Shown: positions 39,761-50,697, numbered from the stretch's first letter. The stretch: 64,000 nt of DNA from Rhabditoides inermis (GCA_963966185.1 CAWZYM010000316.1:62001-126000), one strand, 5' to 3'. Notes: a model not told the origin generated them from the letters alone. A program made the numbers and translations.

Positions 39761-42700
39761 TCACTCCTCTTCGAGACGGAGCATGTCCACGGAGGTAACC
39801 GCTGGATATCCGCCAATCGCGTACAGCACCTGTGACAATAGATTTTTCGAATTAAACAGCAAGCTATTGAACGATTTACTTATATTTCGATCTCTTTTCT
39901 CTATTTTACTTCTATTTCGCTTCTACTTTCTCCACTCACATTGTCGAGAACAGCCACTCCGCAGTTGTAGCGCCCGTTTCGGAGAGACGGCAGCTGCTTC
40001 CATTCGCCATCGACAAGCATCTAAACAAAGTTCGTTCTTTCGCCCTAATTTGCCTTCGAAACATCACAATCACCTGAACATCCTGCTTATGCCGCATTCC
40101 GTTGTTTCCACCGGCGACCACGAGTCGACCATCGCACACCGTCGCGCCAATGAAATGACGAGCCTATAAGAGAGGTAGTAGATGTGCAATGCGGTACGGA
40201 GACCAGTCACTATCAACAGAAAGTTCCTTCATACCTCTCCGAGCGGCGTTTCCGCATTCCAAGAATCAGTCTGCGGATTCCACACGTACACCTACAATGA
40301 ACATTGGAAAGCGGCTAAAGTGTCGCATACCTGGTTCGTGTAAGCAGAATCCGTGTATCCTCCGACAGTCATCAGACGGTCATCCACCACGCAAAGCGGG
40401 AATCCGTAAGCCAGATCAGGGGGGAACGCGCACAGGCGAGCGAATCCAGATTCTAGAACATGGAATAAATGTAAATGAACGATTTGCATACCAGCATTCG
40501 TCGGGTCGAATGTCTCGATAGTCCTGGTACTCTCGTCTGCCACACAGATTCGGTCATTGAATGGAGTAACAGCGACAATATCCCCACTGTAAGTGTTCAT
40601 AAAACGTACCAATACCAATGTTCGTACCTCTTTCCTTGAGCACTGTGCACGAGTGTCCACGTCTCCGATCCCTTCTCGAACTTGTACACATTGCGACTAG
40701 AATAGATTGAAAGAAGGCACGAGTGAATCACTCACTTTCCAGAGACGACTCCGATTGCATACATGGAATTCGAGACAACGCAGAGATTCCACCAGTCATG
40801 AGTAGACGGAGAAGCGATCAGACGCCAGTTGCCTGAAAATGGGAATGTAGAATAACTCCTTGGGCAATTTATCTTATAATATTTGCAAAACTCAGTACAC
40901 TCTTTGTCGATCAAACAAGGATGATATCAGGCGACAGTTGCCTGAGAAAATGATTACAGAATATAGCGTATTTACTGAACACAGTATATGATACCTACTT
41001 AAATATTAACCTGCTTTTTCGTCGTCCCCAGGTTCGCTTACAAAATAAAGATATATCTATTCTACACACCTTGCGAGAGAACAGCCATTTGATTCCCGTT
41101 GCTGGCACAGTAGATCTTGTCGTCGAATACAACGGACGAGCAAGGATACCTGGAAAGATATACGACATATATAAGGATGCACAACACGACCTCACATGTT
41201 CACACGCAGCTGCGGTCCATCCGTCCATCCCCCGCTCGCCTTCCAAGTCAGTCCACGGTTGCGAGAAGAGTCGGGGGCAGCCCTCGCAATACCCTCGAAT
41301 CAGAATATCAAAATCAATAGCATGACAACAATACGGACCTCAATACAATCAAGGTATATCTGGAAACACTCCTTGTCCTCAGTGACTAGAGGTTCCTTGC
41401 CAACAGTGTCCACCAGATAGTCCTTCTTCAGACACGAGAGGCGAACAAGCGAGAAGAGCCTGTGACGAGTGAGATTGAATAAGTAGATGAGACTCACTCT
41501 TTCATGTGCTGCTTCCTGTTTTCCGGATCGGCCCGCACCCAGTTGCACACTCCAGAAAACACACTCGACTCCCGACAGCGGAGAGACTTGTCTGGAAGGC
41601 GAAGTGGAAATGAACACTCTTCTGTTAGAATTTACACCTGTGAAAAGAGCGAACAGATCCTTTTTGTCCAGACCGAAGAACTCGGGAGTATCGATGAGAG
41701 AACTTAAACATACATACTACTCGAAAAAAATGCGATACACTCACTCGAAGTTGCTGCACATCATCTTCCACGCGAGATCCTTCATCTCCTGGCAGGTATA
41801 GAGATAAGCGAACGACCACATCTCAATGCAGTTCGAAGGAGTCACACTAGCCAGCAGAAACCTGAAACGATCATTAAATAATAGACGCTTCTCGATTCCC
41901 TCACTTGGCACATCGCTTCTTCAGTGTGTTCAGCTGAAGGTAGCTAGCCTCCGGGAAAAGACGAGAAGCGATCGACTCGTCTGTGCTAGTGTAGAACTAG
42001 GTTTAGTAATAGTACTAACCTATTTCAATGGCGTACGTATACATGTATTTCAGAAGAATATCGATGATGTCACTGTCCATATCCTATATTTCATTCCAAT
42101 CAGTGTTTTCTGAGCAAGTGTATTACCAGTTCGATCTTTCTGTCAATGACCTCCTTGAAATCCGAGTGAAAGACGCGCTTGAAATGCGGAGAGGCAGCTG
42201 TGAGGACAGCCAAGTGAGCCATGAACTGAATATCGTATGATTATATACATATCAGAGATCCCAAATCTCACTTCTTTTCCATCGCGAAGGGAAACGATCT
42301 TCACATCACACCCTTCAGCGTCACTGAAAAAGAATTAAAAGTTTCTTCAAAAAGCTCGTTCATTCGGAATTGCAATCATGTCTATGACTATAAAACTTAC
42401 AATAACGAAACCACTCGAAACTCGAAGGAACCTTACTGGTCAGCCTAAGGTTGCCTCGTTTATCCACGTATTTTTCATGCTTGCCTTTATCGTCACGAGT
42501 TCTTCCTTGCATTGAAAATAAGCACACTTGTATAAACTTGCGCTTTGCCAAGGTTTCTCACGAAAAGGAAGATGCAATTTCACTGATTGGGCTCGAATAG
42601 ATCATATGAGACAGTCGTCCTATTCACAATTTACATACCATTACTTTTATTTTAACAAAAACTTGAAAGTACTTATAAAGACTCATGAAAGAAAGTACTT

Positions 42701-42774
42701 TAAAAAACAATATATACTTACATTCTCTGTTGATTGAGTCGAGAGTGGAACGCTTCACATTCCCTCAGGTCCAT
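39761..42774 (-). CDS. BTB-BACK-Kelch protein, copy B
   Basis: Nineteen exons: 42722-42774, 42272-42323, 42127-42225, 42020-42083, 41905-41980, 41745-41861, 41638-41702, 41498-41591, 41339-41468, 41196-41293, 41070-41149, 40736-40832, 40628-40696, 40492-40586, 40331-40452, 40235-40291, 40074-40163, 39940-40020, 39761-39829; 1608 nt, 535 aa. It starts MDLRECEAFHSRLNQQR and carries the same BTB, BACK and Kelch signatures as copy A (NCIEMWSFAYLYTCQEMKD, GLDKKDLFALF, WNPQTDSWNAETPLGE, VAGGNNGMRHKQDV, VLYAIGGYPAV). One oddity: the exon 9 acceptor AG is AC here (41468-41470); an AG nine bases downstream would keep the frame and drop three residues of the BACK region. A stray copy of an exon 12 edge lies near 40930. 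Expected role as for copy A: Cullin-3 substrate adaptor. Confidence 0.88.
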
Positions 42775-43099
42775 TGTACCTTGTGGGAAAGAATGTCCGT
42801 TGTGGAAAGACTGGCGCTTATCAAAGATATCTTATCAATCGATCGCGCTTCGTTGTGCTACTGATAAAAATGGTGAATCATTCGCAAATACAGCACATAC
42901 GGAATTTTTCAATGCTGTTCAGTGATTATTCTATCACAAACGCTTTTTGCAATGATTTGACAGAAGAGGTTATCAGTCTATTTACGACACAGTCCAGTAG
43001 AAGCGAGACCGCGGGCAATTCAGTGCTGGTTCACTCCCCACTCGCAGTCACCCATAGGAGAGTGAGAGAGAGAGACTCTCTGTCTGTCGCATCTCACTC

Positions 43100-43139
<40 letters not shown>

Positions 43140-43411
43140 TTTCCTTGTGAGTTGTGAGAAGAGTGAGAGACGCGCGGAAAAGATCCACTCCGGCATTCAC
43201 CAACCATGTCCTTATTGATGTGTAATCCGTCTGATTCACGATTTCACCTGCATTTTAGGTTGAAATGAGAAACTGATAAAAGAAGAATATAAACACATTT
43301 CATTTCGAACAACTGTCGAACATTTTCCATCTACCACGGCAGCCACTCGCCGATTCGCGGACCGATGTCTGAGAGACGGCGGGAGTCACGGTGGCGGAAG
43401 TGTCTGGACAG
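42360..43411. repeat. Near-identical 5' block of Kelch copy B
   Basis: Partner of 35905-36960, about 6.455 kb away in direct orientation. It covers intron 1, exon 1 and the presumed promoter. Beyond GTGTCTGGACAG, copy B runs straight into a GA-rich tract while copy A runs into unrelated unique DNA. Confidence 0.9.
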
Positions 43412-43640
43412 AGAGAGGGAGAGAGAAAGAGAGAGAGGGGGGTTGGAGAAAAGAGAGAGAGGGGGGAGAGAGGAAAGAGAGAGGGGGGTTGGAGGGAAGA
43501 GAGAGAGAGTGAGGGGGTTGGAGAAAAGAGAGAGAGGGGGGAGAGAGGAAAGAGAGAGGGGGTTGGAGGGAAGAGAGAGAGAGGGAGGGGGTTGGAGAAA
43601 AGAGAGAGAAAGGGAGGAGGGGGAGAGAGGAAAGAGACTT
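43412..43640. repeat. GA-rich satellite with GGGTTGGAG(A/G) units
   Basis: Imperfect repeats of GAGAGAGGGGGTTGGAGAAAA and a GGAGGGAAGA variant, about 230 bp. The plus strand is purine-only apart from regularly spaced TT, so it could form unusual structures. It abuts the homogenised block. Confidence 0.85.
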
Positions 43641-44084
43641 GTACACATGTCTCTCCAACGATCAATAGGCAACCCCATAGAATGCGATGAAAAGATCAAA
43701 ATGGAACGGAATCACATTGTATCACACAATATTGTATATTGTATCGCTATTATCTATTATATACCGCTGTGTGTTGTCACTATATGTGCATCAAATCACA
43801 ATAGGTAAGAGCCGGATGGAATGGAGCGCTATTGGACTGTAGCTGATAGACGCTGCGTCTCTCTGTCAGACCACAACTGTTGCCACCCTGACTATGAGGC
43901 TCTATTCAAATAGTGAATTTCATCGGAGCCCTAGGAACCGTGGTATTGGTATATTATCGATGTCGGTTACAAGAGACAGATAAATATAATATTTATATTT
44001 CTTGATTTTCAGATTCTAGAAAGTCGAGTGACGTTTCAGACTTCACACAAGCAGTCGCGTTTGACTGTACCGCTGAGACGAGGA

Positions 44085-44275
44085 GCAACTTGTTTCCACA
44101 ATCTTTCCCCTTCTCAAACTGTTTACACTATGCATGCTAGTGGTGATAATCTAATCTACTATCGAATGTACATTTTCTTGTCTGATGCTAAGTGAGTATT
44201 CTTGATACTTGGTTCTCCTTTTCTTCTCCTCGGTTGTTTACTGGCGAGTCAGTAGTCACTTAGTAGTCACTCTGC
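44085..44275. repeat. Copy of the 37.49-37.68 kb segment
   Basis: GAGCAACTTGTTTCCACAAT and the following 150 bp match 37500-37680 with a few substitutions. The stop region of the unrecognised gene is duplicated but altered. It shows that the A/B segmental duplication extended past the 5' block and was then broken by different insertions. Confidence 0.75.
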
Positions 44276-44426
44276 ATTGGGAGAGGCTTGTGGCAACTCT
44301 GCGTTTTAACCATCGCCACATCACTACACGTGTTCGCCACGACGACGCGGCTGGAACACGGCAAGAAGGTCGCCTGCGAGATCTCTCTCTCTCTCTCTCT
44401 TACTCTCTCTCTCTCTCTTCTAAGTA

Positions 44427-44534
44427 TTGCATTCCCTCCGTCACCAAGAAATATCGATTGATAACGATATTTGATTTGGAAGAAAAGAGCAACTACAATA
44501 AGAAGACATTGTTGAAGATCGTGGCGCAAAGCAC
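44427..44534 (+). CDS. Possible isolated exon
   Basis: After a (CT)n tract and acceptor-like TTCTAAG, an open stretch reads YCIPSVTKKYRLITIFDLEE and KSNYNKKTLLKIVAQS, ending at a GTGAGTAC donor. Composition and splice signals are exon-like, but no partner exons or family are recognised. It could equally be part of a degraded repeat. Confidence 0.25.
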
Positions 44535-44769
44535 GTGAGTACTGAATTTGACTATCAAGAAGATCTCCGAGGAAAGTGGCCAAGCCCTTCATTTTGATAC
44601 CCTCTCACTTTTACGTTTCAACAGCGTGACGGGACCAACGTATATTTTCTGGGTCACATAAAATTGACAAAAAATTGAAAAGACCCACCATCTCCCCCAT
44701 GGGGGAACAGACCACGAACGGGTGGTACGGTAACTGAGAGCACAGTCAAATTTGAAAGAAAGTAAAACA

Positions 44770-44850
44770 CGAGCGGTAGCAGGACTCGAACCTGCGACAG
44801 AGCGCAGTCAGCAGATTGCTAGGTTAACATCTAACCGACTGCGCCATTGA
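44770..44850 (-). repeat. tRNA-derived SINE head (minus)
   Basis: On the minus strand ATGGCGCAGTCGGTTAGATG is a good A box and GCAGGTTCGAGTCCTGC is a perfect T-arm with B box. The 5' side (CCTCAAT) does not pair with the 3' side (ACCGCTC), so no acceptor stem forms and this is not a functional tRNA. It shares CTAGCAATCTG/TTAGCAATCTG with the plus-strand copy at 45.07 kb. Confidence 0.65.
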
Positions 44851-45073
44851 GGACGTGGTATGTTCCTTTCATTGAGCGATAATCTACTGCGCGCTTGTGG
44901 TTTTTGTGAAGAAAAATAGACAATAATGAGACACAAGCATAAGAGACGATTTCATTGTTTTCGAAAACATACGTTTCAGATGAAAATGAATGAGTTTCCT
45001 TCGCACAGTCCGTCTTTGATTGATCGCAAATCAACTAGATGTCTCAATACTAGCAGAATGCACTCATCGTCTC

Positions 45074-45250
45074 TATGGCGCAACCGGTAAGAGATTCGCT
45101 TAGCAATCTGTTCGGCTGGTTCATGTCGGGGGTTCGAATCCTCTCTACATCTGGTGTTTTGCTGAAACCTTGCTACCGTAGCAATGTGCCTGCGAATCAT
45201 AACTTGTGTAAATTCAGTCAATCATTTGGGATTTTTGTCCACTTTCATAT
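45074..45250 (+). repeat. tRNA-derived SINE with conserved body
   Basis: Head: CTATGGCGCAACCGGTAAGAG (A box) and GGGGGTTCGAATCC (B box). The body from about 45180 includes GCCTGCGAATCATAACTTGT, AATTCAGTCAATCATTTGGG and ATTTTTGTCCACTTT. The same body occurs on the minus strand at 54.55-54.62 kb, which shows a mobile SINE-like unit rather than a tRNA gene. Confidence 0.7.
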
Positions 45251-45956
45251 CTGCCGATTTTATCATATCTGCCGATTTGGTGGAAGTGAGTGAATGGAAA
45301 GAGAGAGAAAGCGGGGTCAACGCACTGCATGTTGCATGTGTTTCGGATCACATGTTTCATGTTTATGTGAGCGTTTTTAGAAAGTTTGGTTTTCTAATTC
45401 CAGTTCACTACTTCAATTTTGAAGCATATTCAAACAAATGTCCTCTCTCTTCTTTCTTTTATTTTCTCTCTCTCTTTCTATCTCTCACTCACTCGCCCTC
45501 TCTCACACTGTCCCTCCTATCGACTTGGTGACAGTATGAAGTTATTCGCTTTTTATCAACAACATTGTTTATCAACAAACAACGAAGCTTAAAAACATAT
45601 GTTTGGGGTAGCATGGTCGGGTTGTATGTAATTTGGAGAGGCCGCGCGGCGGAGAGAGGAGAGGATGTTGGCAGCAGTAGACAATCGATACTCCTGCAAA
45701 ACAGTGATAAAAAACAAGTGAATTCACTGAACATCAATTCACCAATGCACGATATATAAACACGTGTGAAGTGTTCGCATATTTCAACGCTGGGTAGAAC
45801 AGATGGAAGTAGTTCACAAGAACGAAGACAGAGATGATCACAATGAAAAAAAACTTTTGAAAGTACACTGTTTGAGAGTAATCCACGGACCAAGCACGTA
45901 TAATCATGTATGTCGTACGGACAATTAATGCACAACAGGAGACAGAATATACTAAC

Positions 45957-46197
45957 TGTTGTGTCCACGAGAGAGAGAGACGCGAGTAGGTGGAGCGTTT
46001 ATTGGAGTAGCCAATAGAACAATATTGGAAAACAACTGAATGTCTAATGAGCGAGCGCCCGGGATATATAGAGGGATCATGGAAGGTTCTGGAATGATCG
46101 GGTGAGGGCGCGCTCTATGTAGACAGTTAGATCGGGACAGTTAAGGAATGTTCTAGAAAGGTTTAGAAACATGAGGATAATGCTGGCTATCCCAACA
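45957..46197 (-). repeat. 3' LTR (left)
   Basis: 241 bp, TGTTG...CAACA. It lacks a segment of about 20 bp found in the partner LTR, and reads GGATATATAGAG where the partner has GGTTATATAGAG. The polyprotein stop lies 11 bp inside it. Confidence 0.95.
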
Positions 46198-49100
46198 CCT
46201 CCCCCCTAAGATTGACGGTAAGTCTTGGTGTGAGGGTCAATCTGAAGATGGGCAGGAGCACGACGCTGACGCTGGGGGCGTTGAGTAGTCGGAGAGGCCG
46301 GCGTCGCAGCTGGTCCAGTAGCGGCAGCGGGAGTATAGCGAGGCGCGGCGATGTGGGCGCGGCAGCGGGCACGTTGGCGGGCGCGGCAACAGCGTCGTTG
46401 GAAGCAGGCGCGGTCGCAGGGGTGACGGTAGATCGCATCATCTCGAATGCGGCAGCCATGTCGTGTTGATCAGCACCAGATGACGAACGCGGGTTGAGCT
46501 GATTCACGTGTCGCTTCCAGACGAGATCATTGACGAGAACGTCGTAGAGAGCGCGGCCGTGCTTCTGGATGACGACTCCGGGAGACCACTTGGGGTAGTC
46601 AGGGCGGTAGTCTCGCGCATAGACGAGGTCGTCGATTTCTAATGTGCGCGTCTTGGCTCCGTGATGGCGGTTGTACTGCTTCTCCATATCGTGATCAGCA
46701 TTCGTGACAGTGGGATCCATCGGCTTCAGCAGAGTCAGCTTGGAACGGAGAGGACGGCCAATGAAGTTTTCGGCGGGGGTACGTCCGTTCGGCGAAGAGG
46801 TGCAGGGAGTGCTTCTGTAGGTGAAGAGGAACGTCTGCAGCGATTCGGCTGTCGATCCGTCCTTCGACTTGGTCATAGCGCGCTTGAAGGTGTCCACAAA
46901 GCGCTCGGCTTGTCCATTGGACTGAGGGTGGAAGGGCGGGGAGCGAATGTGCTTGATTCCGTTCTCATTGCAGAAGTCTCCGAATTCAGCGGATGTGAAT
47001 TGGGTGCCGTTGTCCGAGACAAGAACGTCCGGGTTTCCGAATTGAGCGAAGAGGCGTCGCAGCTCCTTGATAGTAGCCGTGGAAGTGGAGGAAGACATCT
47101 GTACAATTTCCGGCCACTTAGAGTAGGCGTCGACGATGACGAGATACATAGATCCGTTGAGAGGTCCGGCGTAGTCGATGTGGATGCGGCTCCAGGGTTT
47201 CTGCGGGCGGTTCCACGAGCAAAGGGTGTTCTTGAGTGGCGCCTTGGCGGATTCCTGACATGCAGCACACGAGCGGACGGTCTTCTCGATGTCGTCGTTG
47301 ATGTGGGTCCAGTAGACGTGATCGAGCATTCGGTTCATTCCGGGGTGTCCGTCGTGGATGGTGCGTAGAATAGAAGCTTGGAGAGACGGTGGAATGACGA
47401 TGCGATGACCGAACAGGAGGCATCCGTGCTGGATCGATAGGGCGTTTTTCAGATGTGCGTATCTGGCGACGTCCGGTGTAGGTTTCTTCGGCCAGCTGTC
47501 ACTGGTGACATACTGTAGCACTTCGCGAAGGCACTCGTCGTCAGAAGTTGAGCGGGCGACATCCTTGGCAGTGACCGGCAGACGAGCGACAGCGCGCGAA
47601 AAGACGGCTGAGGTATCCGCGTTGATCGATGCGATGACGACGTCTTCTTCGGGTCGAGTTTGCGAGGCGATGAGACGGGAGAGAGCGTCGGCCTGTCCAA
47701 AGCTGGTGGTGCGGCGATACTCGATCTTGAAGTCGTAGGCGAGTAGAATGAGGCACCAGCGTTGAAGACGGTTGGCAGTGTAGACGGGAACTCCCTTCTT
47801 GGAAAAGATAGCAAGAAATGGTTGATGGTCGGTCAGAAGAGTGAAGGATCGGCCGTAGATGGAGCGGTGAAACTTGCGAACGGCGAAAGTAAGAGCGAGT
47901 CCTTCCTTCTCCACTTGTCCATAGTTCTTCTCCGCACCGGTCAGAGAGCGGCTGGCGTGGTAGATAGCCTTCTCCGATCCATCCGGGAATCGGTGGGAGA
48001 TGACTGCTCCGATACCGTAGTCCGAGGCGTCGGCCGCGACGATGATGGGGAGACTAGGGTCGTAGTGACAGAGCAGTAGGTCCGAAGCGAGCACTTCCTT
48101 GGCGCGGTTGAAAGCGTTGTCGCACTCCGAAGTCCAGTTGAACGGAGCGTCCTTCATGAGTAGTGCGTCTAGTGGTGCGCGACACTGACGCATCTCTTTG
48201 ACGTAGCATCCGTAGTGATTGATCATGCCGAGGAACGATCGGACCTGGACGATGTCCTGCGGCTGTGGCATCTTGAGAATGGCTTCGATTTTCTTGGGAT
48301 CGGGCCGGCGTCCGTTTGGTGAGATGATGTTGCCCAGATAGGTGATCTGCGGCATGGCGAAGTTGCATTTGTTGAGACGGACGCGGAAGCCGTAGTCTTG
48401 GATCCGAGTGAAGAGGGCTTCCAGGTTGGCGTTGTGCTCGGAGAGTGTGCGGCCAGTGACAATGACGTCATCGAGATAGGCAGCAACGCCGTTGAGTCCA
48501 GAGATCATGGAGTCGATAATCTGCTGGAAGATGCCGGGGGCAGATTTGACTCCGAAGGGCATCCTGTTGTAGACGAACAACCCGCGGTGGGTGTTGATGG
48601 TGAGGAGTTCTTTCGAGTCGTCGGCGACTTCAACTTGCAGGAAAGCATCAGAGAAGTCGATCTGCGAGAAGAGAGTTCCGCCGTTGAGCTTGGTCAACAC
48701 GTCATCAGCAGTGGGTAGCGGGTGCTGGTGCAACTCCAGCGAGTCGTTCAGTCCGGTTGAGAAGTCGGCGCATAGACGGATGGTTCCATTGGACTTCTTG
48801 ACGACGACAATTGGTGCAGCCCACGATGAGTGGTCGACGGGAGAGATAACTTTCTCCGAAAGGAGGCGGTCGATTTCAGCGTCGAGCAGGGGAACTGTGG
48901 CGTAGGGAACATGTCTCTTCTTGATGAAGACCGGACAAGCATCAGGGCGTAGATAGAGAGTCGCCTTGGCCTTGGTGCAGCGGCCAAGACCAGGTGTGAA
49001 GACGTCAGGGAAGCGAGTCTTCAGTAAGGCGATCGTCTGTTCTCGGAGAGTAGGGTGGTCGTAGGAGTTGATTTTCAGGACGTTGAACTGCTTGAAGGCG

Positions 49101-50350
49101 TTCTGTAAGTGCGGAATCTGTTCAATCCACGGAATTCCGAGGAGGTCGCAGGTGTCGTTGACGTAGCACTGTCCAGTTCCAGAGTACTTGTGTCCGTTGA
49201 TATCCTTGACGGTGAAGTCGGCATCGAAGAATCCATGAACAGTGAGAGGTTCATTGTTCGCGGTCTTGTAGATGTCGGGCGTCGGAGAGAGACGCGGGCT
49301 TCCGAGATACATCCAAGTGGAGCGAGAGATGAGTGTGACGTCCGCGCCAGTGTCCACTTGAAGGCGAGCGACGCGTCCATTGATTGAAACTTCCAGGTAC
49401 TTCTGGACGGTCGAGTTGTGATGGATGCTCTTCTGGTACCGAGTGCGCTGTTTGTAGTGCTTGCTGGAAGCGTTGTGAGACTCCTTGGCACTGGTAGTCC
49501 GGTTGTTGTTCTGCGGACAGTCGGATTTCCAATGATTGCGTTGGCAGATGGGGCACGGCGAGTGAGGGTCATCCTTGTTCGAGCGGTGCTTCGGCTTCTT
49601 CTTGACAGCTCGAATGGTGTGTTTGTCGGCAGCTTCAACGATCTTGGAGTCGTCCTTGGCAGATTTCCAAGCATGGTACTCCTTGAGCAGGTCGTCGATA
49701 GTTACGTCATCGGCTTCGTCCAATTTGCGCAGGAAACGAATGCGGAATTCGGCGAGCTGGGGAGACTGGAAGGCAAACACGAATGCGAGGCATTCCAGTG
49801 TCTCCGGCTTGATCTCCTTGAGGTTGGCGTCCAGTCCGCGTGCCTTGAGCAGATTGGTGAAGTTGTTGATGTCCTCGTTGGGCGAGAAGTCCATCCTGAG
49901 GAACTCGAAGCGGCGACGGAAGAGGCTCTTCTTGGTTCCAAACAGGTTCTTCAGCGTGTCCACATTGTCTTGCCAGTTCAGCTCGGCCGGCTCCTTGGGA
50001 AAAATGTGGCGAGTAAACCGGGCGTGGCTGGGTGCATCCAGTAGGGACACGAGAAGGCGTGTCTTGGTCTCCTCGTCCAGTGCGGTGCAGTCCTTCTCGA
50101 AGGTGGGCTTGTAGCGGGCAAACCACAGGTCGAAGCAGTCCTCCTGGTCCGGGTCGTAGACGAATTTGTCGATGCGGCGGTAATTTGTCGATGCGGCGGT
50201 GAGCCGGTCGAAAAGTGTCTCCTTGGAAGGGGAACTGGCGGCGTCAGTGGCAGCGTTTCCACCAGCCAGCTTGTCCAGAATGGCAGCGTTGGTCGTCGAG
50301 AGGTTTGTCAGTGCCTCCAATAGTTGCGCGATGAGGTCCTCGTCTCCCAT
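46187..50350 (-). CDS. Gag-Pol polyprotein of the Ty3/Gypsy element
   Basis: One uninterrupted 1387-codon frame. The first 250 or so residues are Gag-like (LWFARYKPTFEKD, ARFTRHIFPKEP, FRRRFEFLRMDF). A zinc knuckle of form CX2CX3HX4C (CPICQRNHWKSDC) sits near residue 268. The aspartic protease is seen as LQVDTGADVTLISRS near 335. RT has SWAAPIVVVKKSNG, QIDFSDAF, MPFGVKSAPGIFQQ and the YLDDVIV active site. RNase H begins VAADASDYGIGAV. Integrase has an HHCC-type zinc region (HPGMNRMLDHVYW, CAACQE), then HIDYAGP, SDNGTQFTS and NGQAERFVDTF supplying D, D and E. Gag and Pol share a frame with no frameshift. No envelope gene follows. All catalytic residues looked for are present, so the element may be active. 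Confidence 0.97.
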   Translation of the reverse strand: MGDEDLIAQLLEALTNLSTTNAAILDKLAGGNAATDAASSPSKETLFDRLTAASTNYRRIDKFVYDPDQEDCFDLWFARYKPTFEKDCTALDEETKTRLLVSLLDAPSHARFTRHIFPKEPAELNWQDNVDTLKNLFGTKKSLFRRRFEFLRMDFSPNEDINNFTNLLKARGLDANLKEIKPETLECLAFVFAFQSPQLAEFRIRFLRKLDEADDVTIDDLLKEYHAWKSAKDDSKIVEAADKHTIRAVKKKPKHRSNKDDPHSPCPICQRNHWKSDCPQNNNRTTSAKESHNASSKHYKQRTRYQKSIHHNSTVQKYLEVSINGRVARLQVDTGADVTLISRSTWMYLGSPRLSPTPDIYKTANNEPLTVHGFFDADFTVKDINGHKYSGTGQCYVNDTCDLLGIPWIEQIPHLQNAFKQFNVLKINSYDHPTLREQTIALLKTRFPDVFTPGLGRCTKAKATLYLRPDACPVFIKKRHVPYATVPLLDAEIDRLLSEKVISPVDHSSWAAPIVVVKKSNGTIRLCADFSTGLNDSLELHQHPLPTADDVLTKLNGGTLFSQIDFSDAFLQVEVADDSKELLTINTHRGLFVYNRMPFGVKSAPGIFQQIIDSMISGLNGVAAYLDDVIVTGRTLSEHNANLEALFTRIQDYGFRVRLNKCNFAMPQITYLGNIISPNGRRPDPKKIEAILKMPQPQDIVQVRSFLGMINHYGCYVKEMRQCRAPLDALLMKDAPFNWTSECDNAFNRAKEVLASDLLLCHYDPSLPIIVAADASDYGIGAVISHRFPDGSEKAIYHASRSLTGAEKNYGQVEKEGLALTFAVRKFHRSIYGRSFTLLTDHQPFLAIFSKKGVPVYTANRLQRWCLILLAYDFKIEYRRTTSFGQADALSRLIASQTRPEEDVVIASINADTSAVFSRAVARLPVTAKDVARSTSDDECLREVLQYVTSDSWPKKPTPDVARYAHLKNALSIQHGCLLFGHRIVIPPSLQASILRTIHDGHPGMNRMLDHVYWTHINDDIEKTVRSCAACQESAKAPLKNTLCSWNRPQKPWSRIHIDYAGPLNGSMYLVIVDAYSKWPEIVQMSSSTSTATIKELRRLFAQFGNPDVLVSDNGTQFTSAEFGDFCNENGIKHIRSPPFHPQSNGQAERFVDTFKRAMTKSKDGSTAESLQTFLFTYRSTPCTSSPNGRTPAENFIGRPLRSKLTLLKPMDPTVTNADHDMEKQYNRHHGAKTRTLEIDDLVYARDYRPDYPKWSPGVVIQKHGRALYDVLVNDLVWKRHVNQLNPRSSSGADQHDMAAAFEMMRSTVTPATAPASNDAVAAPANVPAAAPTSPRLAILPLPLLDQLRRRPLRLLNAPSVSVVLLPIFRLTLTPRLTVNLRGEVLG
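46198..46208 (-). promoter_or_regulatory. Polypurine tract of the LTR element
   Basis: On the minus strand AGGGGGGAGG lies directly against the 3' LTR, the expected plus-strand primer for reverse transcription. Confidence 0.85.
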
Positions 50351-50418
50351 GGTGTGTGTGTGTGAGGTCGATGGGCTTCCAATCAGCAGCAGTAGATGTT
50401 GTCAGAAGCTCCAGAAGT

Positions 50419-50436
50419 GAAGTCCTGATCGCCAGT
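50419..50436 (-). promoter_or_regulatory. Primer-binding site of the LTR element
   Basis: Immediately inside the 5' LTR the minus strand reads ACTGGCGATCAGGACTT. TGGCGATCAGGACTT is complementary to a tRNA 3' end of form AAGTCCTGATCGCCA. The tRNA identity is not determined. Confidence 0.65.
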
Positions 50437-50697
50437 TGTTGTGTCCACGAGAGAGAGAGACGCGAGTAGGTGGAGCGTTTATTGGAGTAGCCAATAGAAC
50501 AATATTGGAAAACAACTGAATGTCTAATGAGCGAGCGCCCGGGTTATATAGAGGGATCATGGAAGGTTCTGGAATGATCGGGTGAGGGCGCGCTCTATGT
50601 AGAGAGGCGTGGTCATATGGAGTGAGGATGATCGGGACAGTTAAGGAATGTTCTAGAAAGGTTTAGAAACATGAGGATAATGTTGGCTATCCCAACA
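50437..50697 (-). repeat. 5' LTR (right)
   Basis: 261 bp. It contains GGTTATATAGAGG, a plausible TATA region for the element. The extra segment of about 20 bp relative to the 3' LTR lies near 50600-50630. Confidence 0.95.

Larger units (their letters stand above)
45957..50697 (-). mobile_element. Complete Ty3/Gypsy LTR retrotransposon
   Basis: A 4.74-kb element, transcribed on the minus strand. LTRs lie at 45957-46197 (3' LTR) and 50437-50697 (5' LTR), starting TGTTG and ending CAACA. The perfect target duplication CTAAC is at 45952-45956 and 50698-50702. The LTRs match closely except for one indel of about 20 bp (GAGGCGTGGTCATATGGAGT occurs only in the 5' LTR) and a few substitutions, so insertion is recent but not immediate. 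PPT, primer site and a single long polyprotein frame are all present. It inserted between Kelch copies B and C. Confidence 0.97.

Noticed and set aside
43331..43808. ORFs of 90-147 codons rich in Ser/Leu/Pro or Arg/Glu
   Set aside because: Read through the GA-rich satellite; no coding evidence.
44770..45160. Functional tRNA genes at 44.8 and 45.1 kb
   Set aside because: A and B boxes are good, but acceptor stems do not pair and the 45.1-kb copy carries a body shared with another locus.
46212..50420. Many plus- and minus-strand ORFs within the LTR element
   Set aside because: All are shadows of the 1387-codon Gag-Pol frame in GC-rich coding DNA.
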